This document shows, one piece after another, positions 24,244-30,905 of a stretch of 30,905 nucleotides of DNA. The position numbers were made by a program, and so were the translations under genes. The notes below the pieces were generated by a model, which was not told where the DNA came from, did no database searches, and was given only the letters and a program-made list of their open reading frames with translations. The stretch comes from a virus: IMG/VR virus record IMGVR_UViG_3300013099_000058, positions 1 through 30,905 of that record; one strand, 5' to 3'. Each line of letters opens with the position of its first letter. Positions within the stretch are counted from its first letter, which is position 1.

Positions 24244-27200
24244 TGGCATGTAATACTAAACAGGAAACTATAAATAAGTTAACAAAGGTTCTAATGAAGG
24301 ATCTTAAAGCAACTAATACAGGAATGTCACATAGTGATATTAAAGCTAAAGCTACTACAGATGCAGAAGCGTTAGTGGCTGCTAGTATTGCAAACATGGA
24401 AGAAGATTTTGCAGATGAAGCAGACGCCCGTAATGCACTCCCAGGTGGAGCTGTGCAGGAGCTTAATGCTGCTAACCCTAAGGTTGGTAAGGCAAAGGTT
24501 ACTGTTACTGAAGTGAATAATGGGCAGGTGTATGTTAAGTTCCCTAATGGGACTAAAGAGTACCCTTATAGTCCAGGTGAAGTAGCACTAGACCAGAAAA
24601 GCACTGAAGGTGTTATAAATAAGTATATAGGTTCATCTGATACAAGTACAGAGGATACATTCCAAGATACTTATGTAGATAGTGATGGGTCTATGAATAA
24701 GTCAGCCAACCTGAATGAAGAGTTCGTAGCTCAAGATAAAGTTAACAACGGTGTGAACTTTGACACAGATCATAGTGAGCATTTAACAGGTATACTTGAG
24801 AGAATGGTAGCTATGGTAAACAGCTTACAGGATGGTAAGGTTAAGATTCGTAAGAAGGCTATGGAGAAGGCTATTAGAGAGATGGGTGCATCAGGTTCCC
24901 TTAATACTAGCACTGGTGAAGTAAGTGTTGATATGGATACACATGGCCCAGGAGCTGAGTTCAGAACTAAGTTTAGCATGGGTAACCAGGAAGTGTATGT
25001 TCATGAGTTAGTGCATGCTGCTATGAACTTCATGTTTGATAAGAGTAATTTAAATGTAGCTAAAGATCCAGAGCTTCTAGCTATGATTACAAATCTTGAG
25101 AATCTACATGCTAAGGCTAGAAAGAATAGTAAGTGGCAGGACTTGTTACCAGGGTATGAGAACAAGAGTCAACAATACTCTAAGAGAGAAGTAGCCCAGG
25201 CTAAGGGTTACAAAAATAAGCATGGTGACTGGGTACAGGGTAAGTGGGACTACATATTCAATAACAAGACACCAGGTAATGGGTTACATGAGTTCATGGC
25301 TGGATTACTGACTAATAGCGCCTTTAAGGAAGCTATGGAGAAGGTAAGTACTTTAGACCTTAAAGCGGATAAGGCTGACGAGAAGTTAGTTGAGAAGATA
25401 CAGAACTGGTTTAACAATATACTAGAGAAGATATTTGGGTATGCTACTAATAAGAGAGATAACAGTATTACTAAAGAAGGTACCAGATTAATATTTGATA
25501 TTATGAGAGCTAACAGTAATGCTGTGGATAGAGTAGCTAGGAAGAGTCCTATGGAGTCTGTTAACAAGGCTTTAGATAAAGCTGCTGCTAAGATTGAAGT
25601 AGCTAATGATCAAGTGAAGAAGATAACTGATCCATTTGTAACACTAGGAGGCTTCCTAGATACTGCTATAGCGAATAAGAGTGAAGTATTAGATGCGAAG
25701 GGTGTAGAGGAGTTTGTTAAGCTACAACGCAAGGTGGCGAAGTTAGTCAACAGGGGAAGAGAGGCTAAGGATGGTAAAGGTTTAATAGGCCTTATGAATA
25801 ATGTAATTACAACTATTGATGCAGTACAGCGGCTACTGCGAGCATTGCCATCTATCTATAAGATGAATAAGTATGCACAAGGTTCTAAGGCTAATAAGAG
25901 TATGGGCAAGGCATTTGAGAAAGCTAATAACATGCTACTAGAGTCTATACACTTAGCACAAGATGGTATGGTACGTGGAATTGTTAGAGACTTTATGGAT
26001 AAGCCAGGTATATACAACTATTTAGCAGACTCAATACTAAGATTAACTAAGAGTGTAGATAGTGCGCGTGAGGCTGCTTATGAAGGAACACTTAAAGGAC
26101 TTAATGATGGATTTGGTGATGTAAGTATTGCTAATGATATAGTTAATAAGAAGCACAATGAGGCCCTTACAGACGTCGTACTACGTACAGACATACAAAG
26201 CCTAGGGTTAGATGCAAAAGACCTTGAGGAGCTTCTACGTGATCCTGGGGAGGTATCTCAAAGAGTAGCTGAACTTGAGCAAGGTTTGAGCTATGAGCAG
26301 ATACAAGATGCTGAGTCATTAGCTAATTATATGGTAACTGGTGTAGGTACTGCTAGTAATGCTTCTAATATTGCTTCTAAGTTTGGGCATGATAGACCTA
26401 ATTTAGATATGGATGCAGCTACGATAAAGCAGATAGATCAATTAGTTAGTTATAAAGCATTAGAGATGACGCCACAAGAGTCTAAAGAGACTCTAGCTAG
26501 CTTCTTAGCAGGAGAGCAATATGTAGACTACTCTACGTCACTATGGAATAGAGCACTTAAGAAGTCACAACTATCATCTAAGACTCCTCTTAGTAAGAGT
26601 GAGTACAAGAAGCAAGTACTAGAAGGTACACAGCACTTCATAGATAGAAGTAGAGGCCTGCAGGCAGCTTCTGAGAGAGAGATGCGAAGTAACCCTCATA
26701 ACGCTATAAAAGGCTATGTTAAGGATACGTACCAATCTGATGCTTCATTAGAGATGCATCCTATTAAGGATATGCAGAAGTTAGAGAGAGAAGGTTTTAA
26801 GTTTGTAAGACCACTTAAGGCAGTACCAGGTACTAACACTATATATGGATTATATGTAAGTACAGTCCCTGCTGTTAAGAGAGCTAATGGTGCATTAGGG
26901 CTACAAGATAGAAAGTCTAGAGGATTCACATTACAGGATGTTATATCTAGAGAGTCTGCTAATGATACTACTGGAAAGTGGGATGGTATTAGAAAACATG
27001 AGGCTTTTAGAAAGTTATTGAAGCAAACTAAAGCAGATTACAAAGAGAATAAAGATGTAGGTATGAGCCCTATGTATGATCAATATGGTAATATAATTAA
27101 CTTTAGAGCTACAATGAGTATAGCTGAGAAGCAAGAGCATTTAGATCTAGAGACTAGAGGTACTGAGAATCTAGCTAGATCATATAGTACTATGGGAACA

Positions 27201-28574
27201 GCTGCAACAACTGATAGACATAATAGAGAAGTGATTGATTTATTGTATAAAGATTTCTTGGACAATTATAAAGAGAATAGTGAGGATTATGTAGTTATTA
27301 AGCCTGATGACTTAACTGCTGAGGATTATGGGATGCCTATGGCGACAGCTCCACAGAGTGTTGAAGAGTACAGCCGTTTATGGGCTAGACTGCCTAAGGG
27401 TGCTAAGCAGTACGCTACAGAGAAGTTTCAGGGTAACCAGATAGTTATTAAGAAGGAATTGCTACAGGTAGCGTTCGGAGAGGATAATTATAGTATTACA
27501 CAGAGCAAGTTATTAGAAGGTTTAAAGCCGAGTACACTAGCTACACTTAAGAAGGTGGAGAGTGTTTGGCAAGATACTATGCAGATAGCTAAGTCTAATA
27601 TTGTTATTAAGACTCCTGAGGTACTTTTAGGTAACTTGGTGTCTAACTTTAAGATACTACTGTACTTAGGAATTCACCCTGTTAAAGGTGCTAAGTTAAT
27701 GTTAACTGGTGCTAGGGAGTTGAAGAAGTATGAGGCCGATAGTAAAGAGCTGGCTAGTGCTTATAGGAATAAGGATGCTGGTGTTGATGTAAGTGAGAGT
27801 TATATTAATGATTTGAAGAGGTCATTACAGCAGAATACTGTAACGCCGTTAATGGATGCTGGTTTATACCAGTCTATTGTGGAGGATGTTAATACTGCTA
27901 ATGAAAGTAATCAAGTAGCTAAATGGTTTAGTGATAAGACTGATAGATACATTACTAATGAGACAGCAAATACTGCTATTCAGTACTTATTCATGACTCA
28001 ACGTACTAAGCCTTACCAGCAGTTATTGAAAGCCACTCAAGTGAGTGACTTCTATTTTAGATATGCACAGTACTACAGTGCTATTGATAAAGCGGATACT
28101 GGGTTAGATAATGCTAATACTTTAGAGGAAGCGTATACACAGATACTAAAACATACGTCACCTGAGTTTAATAGTAAGTTAACTATGGATGAGACTGGCT
28201 TAGCTAAGGTTAAGGCTGATCCTAAGTATAGGGAAGCTTTTAAAGCCAAGGCTATGAGAGATGCTATAGATAACTATATTAACTACGAGGCACCTCTTGA
28301 GAAGCATATCCGGTACGGAGATGCTATGGGTACTTGGTTCTTTGTTAAGTACTTTGTGAAGTCACAGAAGGTTATTAAGAAGTTAGTTAAAGACAATCCA
28401 CTTAGAGTAGGTGCTGATATATTAGCTCAAACGTTTATTACAGGTGATACTGCAGATGTACTTGATTCTAGTATTCTAGATAAAGGTTTAAATACGTATA
28501 ACCCACTTAAAATAGTTAGTAGGTTAGGAGAGTTTATCGACCCTTCACTGCGTGGAGTGGTGTCTAATATTTAG
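24243..28574 (+). CDS. Giant virion protein C: C-terminal part of split vRNAP, zincin motif
   Basis: 1443 residues. The ATG overlaps the stop of B (TAATG), with GGGAG 6 bases upstream. Residues 254-258 are His-Glu-Leu-Val-His, the HExxH zinc-protease motif, preceded by a strand (Glu-Val-Tyr-Val). His349-Glu350-Phe-x-Ala-Gly could supply the third zinc ligand as in gluzincin-like domains of large polyvalent phage proteins. The remaining 1100 residues are mostly helical, Lys/Glu/Ala-rich, with a hydrophobic stretch near residue 1140. The only cysteine seen is Cys3 (Met-Ala-Cys). It takes the place of the C-terminal part of N4 vRNAP, which I recall being needed for packaging the polymerase. Protease activity is unproven. 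Possible targets are the host periplasm, the scaffold, or A and B themselves. Confidence 0.7.
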   Translation: MACNTKQETINKLTKVLMKDLKATNTGMSHSDIKAKATTDAEALVAASIANMEEDFADEADARNALPGGAVQELNAANPKVGKAKVTVTEVNNGQVYVKFPNGTKEYPYSPGEVALDQKSTEGVINKYIGSSDTSTEDTFQDTYVDSDGSMNKSANLNEEFVAQDKVNNGVNFDTDHSEHLTGILERMVAMVNSLQDGKVKIRKKAMEKAIREMGASGSLNTSTGEVSVDMDTHGPGAEFRTKFSMGNQEVYVHELVHAAMNFMFDKSNLNVAKDPELLAMITNLENLHAKARKNSKWQDLLPGYENKSQQYSKREVAQAKGYKNKHGDWVQGKWDYIFNNKTPGNGLHEFMAGLLTNSAFKEAMEKVSTLDLKADKADEKLVEKIQNWFNNILEKIFGYATNKRDNSITKEGTRLIFDIMRANSNAVDRVARKSPMESVNKALDKAAAKIEVANDQVKKITDPFVTLGGFLDTAIANKSEVLDAKGVEEFVKLQRKVAKLVNRGREAKDGKGLIGLMNNVITTIDAVQRLLRALPSIYKMNKYAQGSKANKSMGKAFEKANNMLLESIHLAQDGMVRGIVRDFMDKPGIYNYLADSILRLTKSVDSAREAAYEGTLKGLNDGFGDVSIANDIVNKKHNEALTDVVLRTDIQSLGLDAKDLEELLRDPGEVSQRVAELEQGLSYEQIQDAESLANYMVTGVGTASNASNIASKFGHDRPNLDMDAATIKQIDQLVSYKALEMTPQESKETLASFLAGEQYVDYSTSLWNRALKKSQLSSKTPLSKSEYKKQVLEGTQHFIDRSRGLQAASEREMRSNPHNAIKGYVKDTYQSDASLEMHPIKDMQKLEREGFKFVRPLKAVPGTNTIYGLYVSTVPAVKRANGALGLQDRKSRGFTLQDVISRESANDTTGKWDGIRKHEAFRKLLKQTKADYKENKDVGMSPMYDQYGNIINFRATMSIAEKQEHLDLETRGTENLARSYSTMGTAATTDRHNREVIDLLYKDFLDNYKENSEDYVVIKPDDLTAEDYGMPMATAPQSVEEYSRLWARLPKGAKQYATEKFQGNQIVIKKELLQVAFGEDNYSITQSKLLEGLKPSTLATLKKVESVWQDTMQIAKSNIVIKTPEVLLGNLVSNFKILLYLGIHPVKGAKLMLTGARELKKYEADSKELASAYRNKDAGVDVSESYINDLKRSLQQNTVTPLMDAGLYQSIVEDVNTANESNQVAKWFSDKTDRYITNETANTAIQYLFMTQRTKPYQQLLKATQVSDFYFRYAQYYSAIDKADTGLDNANTLEEAYTQILKHTSPEFNSKLTMDETGLAKVKADPKYREAFKAKAMRDAIDNYINYEAPLEKHIRYGDAMGTWFFVKYFVKSQKVIKKLVKDNPLRVGADILAQTFITGDTADVLDSSILDKGLNTYNPLKIVSRLGEFIDPSLRGVVSNI

Positions 28575-28590
28575 GCAGTTGTAACCTTAA

Positions 28591-28621
28591 CTCTACCTTA
28601 ATGTGAACTTTAAGGTTAGAG
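28591..28621 (+). terminator. Stem-loop behind the late operon
   Basis: CTCTA-CCTTAA (28591-28601) pairs with TTAAGG-T-TAGAG (28610-28621), an 11-bp stem with a one-base bulge and an 8-base loop, 17 bases after the stop of C. AACCTTAA at 28583-28590 can compete for the same right arm. The lack of a T-run makes it an imperfect intrinsic terminator or a 3'-end protecting hairpin. Confidence 0.45.
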
Positions 28622-28628
28622 GTGTAAA

Positions 28629-28748
28629 ATGTGTAATAAGGGATACGTAGTATTCCTTATACTTCTTATAAAACTAAAATCCTCTAATTTCCCTGTATTT
28701 ATCTGTCATATTCACCTATTTAGGCTTAAGGTTAAGACCGCATATTAG
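28629..28748 (+). CDS. Possible 39-residue hydrophobic peptide
   Basis: ATG at 28629 follows GAGGTG by about 5 bases and opens a 39-codon frame with a hydrophobic run (Val-Val-Phe-Leu-Ile-Leu-Leu-Ile) at residues 7-14 and two cysteines. Codon choice differs from the late genes, and the frame overlaps a strong stem-loop (28636-28660). It may be chance. If real it would be a tiny membrane peptide expressed at the end of the late transcript. Confidence 0.22.
   Translation: MCNKGYVVFLILLIKLKSSNFPVFICHIHLFRLKVKTAY
28636..28660 (+). terminator. Second stem-loop behind the late operon
   Basis: ATAAGGGATAC (28636-28646) pairs with GTATTCCTTAT (28650-28660) over 11 bp with one G-T pair and a GTA loop. 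A T-rich but broken stretch follows. Together with the previous hairpin it probably ends late transcription. Confidence 0.45.
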
Positions 28749-28815
28749 TGTGTAGAAGGCCGTAAAGTCCCGTAGTAAGGGAAGTAGCCGGCTTAAGCTA
28801 GCACAGTGTTTAGCG

Positions 28816-28824
28816 TGGTATACT
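28816..28824 (+). promoter_or_regulatory. Extended -10 promoter of the structured intergenic region
   Basis: TGGTATACT is identical to the box at 8623-8631 before the endonuclease gene. The palindrome at 28829-28843 starts 5 bases downstream, about where transcription would begin. A similar but weaker TGGTATACG occurs at 28889-28897. Confidence 0.5.
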
Positions 28825-29161
28825 CTTCGTAAACTGAGTTTACTCAGCGCGTGTAAAACACATAGAAGTAGTGTTAATTAAGGTGTAGTGGTATACGATT
28901 CATACAGGTACCTAGGAGGCTTAGAGAGCTCAAGACGATGAATCATACCAGGTAAGGTGTAAAAGTTGCTTAGAGGTAAGCTATGGAACTCCTAAGAGGT
29001 ATTAAGCTGCCACCAGGTTTCTAGGAAGAGCTGTCCACAATTTATAAAATATGGTGAGTGTCTTGTATATATGTAAGCACTAGGTGTTTAAGGAAACTCC
29101 CTCAAAACGCACGGGATACCGTGTACTTTACAATTACTAGGGTAGTGCATGGTTGGAGTAG

Positions 29162-29181
29162 TGTGAATAAGTTGTGAATAA
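29162..29181 (+). other. Two DnaA-box-like sites, 11 bp apart
   Basis: TGTGAATAA occurs at 29162-29170 and again at 29173-29181. Both match the DnaA-box consensus TTATNCACA on the opposite strand. The 11-bp period puts them on the same helical face. An A+T-rich stretch follows (29182-29207). A replication origin or a DnaA-responsive site is possible. Confidence 0.4.
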
Positions 29182-29200
29182 CTTAAGCATAAAACTGTAT

Positions 29201-29224
29201 AAAAATTAGGCAGTTAGCTGCTTA
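29201..29224 (-). terminator. Intrinsic terminator of the helicase operon
   Basis: Read on the - strand, TAAGCAG and CTGCCTA form a 7-bp stem with one G-T pair and a 4-base loop, followed by a T-run (the A-run at 29201-29205 on the + strand). The stem overlaps the stop codon of the 38-residue ORF, so this is the end of the leftward transcript. Confidence 0.7.
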
Positions 29225-29338
29225 CTTATTAATCATAGCTATTTCATTAATCATGCCTATCACTTCCTCTAAAGTATAAGTGGTAAGTAGTTCAGTAATT
29301 ATTTTGCCTAGTAAGTGTATATCTGTAGAGGATGTCAT
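29222..29338 (-). CDS. Small ORF coupled to the helicase, 38 residues
   Basis: The ATG overlaps the helicase stop by ATGA, and GGAG lies 8 bases upstream inside the helicase end. The 38-residue peptide is helical and Leu/Ile-rich, with the look of a short amphipathic helix (Leu-Leu-Gly-Lys-Ile-Ile-Thr-Glu-Leu-Leu and a Glu-Glu-Val-Ile stretch). The intrinsic terminator begins at its stop. Overlap, ribosome binding site and terminator together support a real gene. The function is unknown, perhaps a helicase-associated peptide. Confidence 0.6.
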   Translation of the reverse strand: MTSSTDIHLLGKIITELLTTYTLEEVIGMINEIAMINK

Positions 29339-30786
29339 AGTGTATCTCCATCTGGTAATGCAGTTGCATTATTTAACTCAACCATTGCTCTAGATGTAGC
29401 AACATAGTAAAGTCTTAGTTCTTCTTCTAATTTATTTAAAACCGACTCGTACCTATAAGAGCCTTCCTTAAGTCTTGCCAAATCACCTAAAGCTTCATTA
29501 ACAGATTCATTTAAATCATCAGCTATTGTTACTGATGAGAACTCAAGGCCTTTGCTACTGTGAGCAGTTGTTAGTGTTAATGTACAAGCCTTCTTAGAAC
29601 ACTCAGTGGCGTATCTAGTTAGCTCATTTAGAGATCTAGGGCCGTGGTTATGTACAAGGCGAAAGGCATTATGCACTTCCTTATCCTCTTTTACGTTAGC
29701 CTCTACATAGCGTTGTATAGAGTTGTAGTTATCACGAATAGCTTCATGCTCTTCATACTCTTTACGTAGCTTCTCTAAGTGTTTGTACTGGAAGCCCTCT
29801 ATAGGAACACCATTCCCTAGGTTTGCTAGGATTAGAGGTAACTCTAACATGGCACCTATCTTACGAGTAGAGTGGAACGGTATACCTGCCTTCATTAGTC
29901 CAAGCATTTCAGATAACAAGGCAGTGTTACCTCTAGATATAAAAGCTTTAGTAGTTATTACATCGTCATCATAGACTCTACCTAGGAACTCAAATGAAGG
30001 ATCTAGAGAGTCTCTTACAAAGGTTTCTATACGGTAAGCAATCCTATCAGAGACTCTGAAAGACTCGGTAAGGTTTACTGCAGCCCCTTCTGTTAGTACG
30101 TTGAAGGCATTGACTGTGTGGTTAAAGCTGTAGATGTTCTGCATAGGATCCCCTACGGCAATCTTCTTCTTAGCTTTAAGTAGTCTAAAGACGTCTATAG
30201 TTAACTCACTTAAATCCCCACACTCATCTACAAGTAGTAAGTCTACTTCTGGTACTTCTATTGCACCTGTAGCAAGGTAGATATGATATAGCTTGAGATA
30301 GAAGCTATGACTACATTGAATATCACCTTGAGACATAAGCTCTAGGTGCTCTTTGACTAATGGTAATAGTACAGGATTGATGTGCTCTTCGTCAAAGAAC
30401 GTAGTTACTGATAGGTGTTTAGATAGGCAGAATCTATCAAGTGTGTTTACTACTTCCATCTTAAGTCTGTAAGGAGTGCTAGATGGCCGTACGTTACGTA
30501 CTCCAAAGTACCCTACACTTAGTTGGTATTGCCTTACAACTGCGTTGTAGGCAAGGGAGTGGATTGTTGAACACTTAATGTTAGTGCCTTTAAACTTAGC
30601 TGCGGCTTCTTCACTAACTGATTTGTTGTACGCAAGATAAATCCCAGATGACGGGTTTAGGGCACGTACAAGTTCTACAAGTGTATGTGTTTTACCAGCT
30701 CCAGCACATGCTTGCACCGTTAACATGTGTACGTCATCTTTTTTTATAGTATCAACTACTAGCTGTTGTTGTTGTGTTAATGCCAC
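29335..30786 (-). CDS. SF1 (UvrD/Dda-like) DNA helicase
   Basis: 483 residues from a GTG start, with AAGGAG 7 bases upstream. Motifs in order: the Q-motif (Thr4-Gln5-Gln-Gln-Gln), Walker A Gly29-Ala-Gly31-Lys32-Thr33, motif Ia near residues 50-56, motif Ib around Ser73-Thr-Ile-His-Ser, Walker B Asp187-Glu188 (Asp-Glu-Cys-Gly-Asp instead of the usual Asp-Glu-Ala-Gln-Asp), motif III Val211-Gly-Asp-Pro-x-Gln-x-Ile-Tyr219, motif V Thr-Ala-His-Ser-Ser-Lys-Gly-Leu-Glu (about 404-412), and motif VI Tyr-Tyr-Val-Ala-Thr-Ser-Arg466. It would unwind DNA during phage replication or recombination. It belongs to a leftward transcript that meets the late genes head-on, as the replication genes do in N4-like genomes. 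Confidence 0.9.
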   Translation of the reverse strand: MALTQQQQLVVDTIKKDDVHMLTVQACAGAGKTHTLVELVRALNPSSGIYLAYNKSVSEEAAAKFKGTNIKCSTIHSLAYNAVVRQYQLSVGYFGVRNVRPSSTPYRLKMEVVNTLDRFCLSKHLSVTTFFDEEHINPVLLPLVKEHLELMSQGDIQCSHSFYLKLYHIYLATGAIEVPEVDLLLVDECGDLSELTIDVFRLLKAKKKIAVGDPMQNIYSFNHTVNAFNVLTEGAAVNLTESFRVSDRIAYRIETFVRDSLDPSFEFLGRVYDDDVITTKAFISRGNTALLSEMLGLMKAGIPFHSTRKIGAMLELPLILANLGNGVPIEGFQYKHLEKLRKEYEEHEAIRDNYNSIQRYVEANVKEDKEVHNAFRLVHNHGPRSLNELTRYATECSKKACTLTLTTAHSSKGLEFSSVTIADDLNESVNEALGDLARLKEGSYRYESVLNKLEEELRLYYVATSRAMVELNNATALPDGDTL

Positions 30787-30904
30787 TTAGTAACTCCTTT
30801 TTTAATATTGTGTTTAAATGTACAGTACTACCTATAGAGTAGCATTCCTTACATCCATTAAATGGTAGTAGTGTACACACCTTATACTCTTCTAAAGCAC
30901 TGTG
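30752..30904 (-). CDS. C-terminal end of a leftward gene (partial)
   Basis: An open - strand frame enters from the right edge and runs for 50 codons to a TGA at 30752-30754. The peptide has a Cys-x8-Cys-x2-Cys pattern that could bind zinc. It overlaps the helicase start by 35 bases, somewhat long for a phage overlap, and the helicase ribosome binding site lies inside it. No other frame is open here, so it is probably the preceding gene of the same operon. The identity cannot be judged. Confidence 0.42.
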   Translation of the reverse strand, partial: HSALEEYKVCTLLPFNGCKECYSIGSTVHLNTILKKELLSGINTTTTASS

Positions 30905-30905
30905 C

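Larger units (their letters stand above)
28749..29200 (+). ncRNA. Structured intergenic region, candidate noncoding RNA
   Basis: No convincing gene is seen here, since stops are frequent in all frames. The + strand carries many short-loop stems. GTAAACT/AGTTTAC (28829-28843) and CTGAGT/ACTCAG (28834-28847) are overlapping alternatives. A 12-bp long-range stem with a 2-base bulge joins 28890-28903 to 28938-28949. Further stems are GCTTA-GAGG-TAAGC (28968-28981), TAAGCAC-TAG-GTGTTTA (29074-29090) and CACGG-GATA-CCGTG (29110-29123). An extended -10 box at 28816-28824 would start a transcript at the first stem. Phage-encoded large RNAs such as GOLLD or ROOL are a possible comparison, but no motif of either is recognised. 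Confidence 0.35.

Noticed and set aside
28740-28950. tRNA-like folds in the intergenic region
   Set aside because: No T-loop GGTTCGA-type sequence, anticodon arm or CCA-end arrangement could be assembled.
28983-29024. 13-codon ORF with GAGG upstream in the structured region
   Set aside because: It is too short to support, and its GAGG lies in the loop of a stem (28968-28981); possibly a leader peptide but not shown.
1-30905. CRISPR arrays, insertion sequences, integrase or attachment sites
   Set aside because: No regular direct repeats with spacers, no transposase and no integrase were seen on either strand.

Overview
This window reads as most of the late (virion) half of the genome of an N4-like podovirus with an A+T-rich sequence. 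Four signs support this. The order is portal, scaffold-like protein, N4-gp56-type major capsid protein, then virion proteins. A 1524-residue protein carries every catalytic signature of the N4 virion RNA polymerase (vRNAP, a phage-type single-subunit RNAP packaged in the virion). The long rightward structural block ends at a convergent junction. Beyond it lie leftward replication genes, starting with an SF1 helicase, a layout I recall from phage N4. The host cannot be named from the sequence. AAAGGA-type ribosome binding sites and extended -10 boxes (TGnTATAAT) without clear -35 elements fit a low-GC Gram-negative host.

Layout on the + strand: the tail of an upstream gene (1-28); two small beta-rich proteins and a lectin/carbohydrate-binding adhesin (21-2544); portal (2599-4854); a Gln/Ala-rich protein (4865-5317); a highly folded intergenic segment (5318-5465); a small helical protein and an acidic scaffold-like protein (5466-7216); major capsid protein (7255-8583); an inserted GIY-YIG endonuclease gene with its own promoter (8652-9362); a HeH/SAP-like protein (9461-10036) followed by an intrinsic terminator; then a tightly coupled operon (10095-13215). 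That operon holds four small proteins, a radical SAM-SPASM enzyme and a hydrophobic protein. Next come two internal virion proteins (13259-15629) and three giant proteins A (1326 aa), B (1524 aa) and C (1443 aa). From 28575 to 29221 there is no convincing gene but much RNA-like structure, promoter-like boxes and a pair of DnaA-box-like sites. The - strand carries a 38-residue ORF, the helicase, and the end of another gene running off the right edge.

The main discovery candidate is the A-B-C set. In N4 the vRNAP is one polypeptide of about 3500 residues with the polymerase in its middle. Here an equivalent 4293 residues are split into three genes: A carries a nuclease-like motif, B the polymerase, and C a zincin protease motif. 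By eye the only four cysteines in all three proteins lie within four residues of the termini that would face each other: A ends Cys-Gly-Ile, B starts Met-Ser-Cys and ends Ala-Cys-Gly-Ser-Lys, and C starts Met-Ala-Cys. This suggests a tripartite ejected polymerase joined head to tail through thiol chemistry or metal. The same structural block also encodes a radical SAM-SPASM enzyme, a class known for modifying peptides, often at cysteine. A functional link between the two is my speculation.
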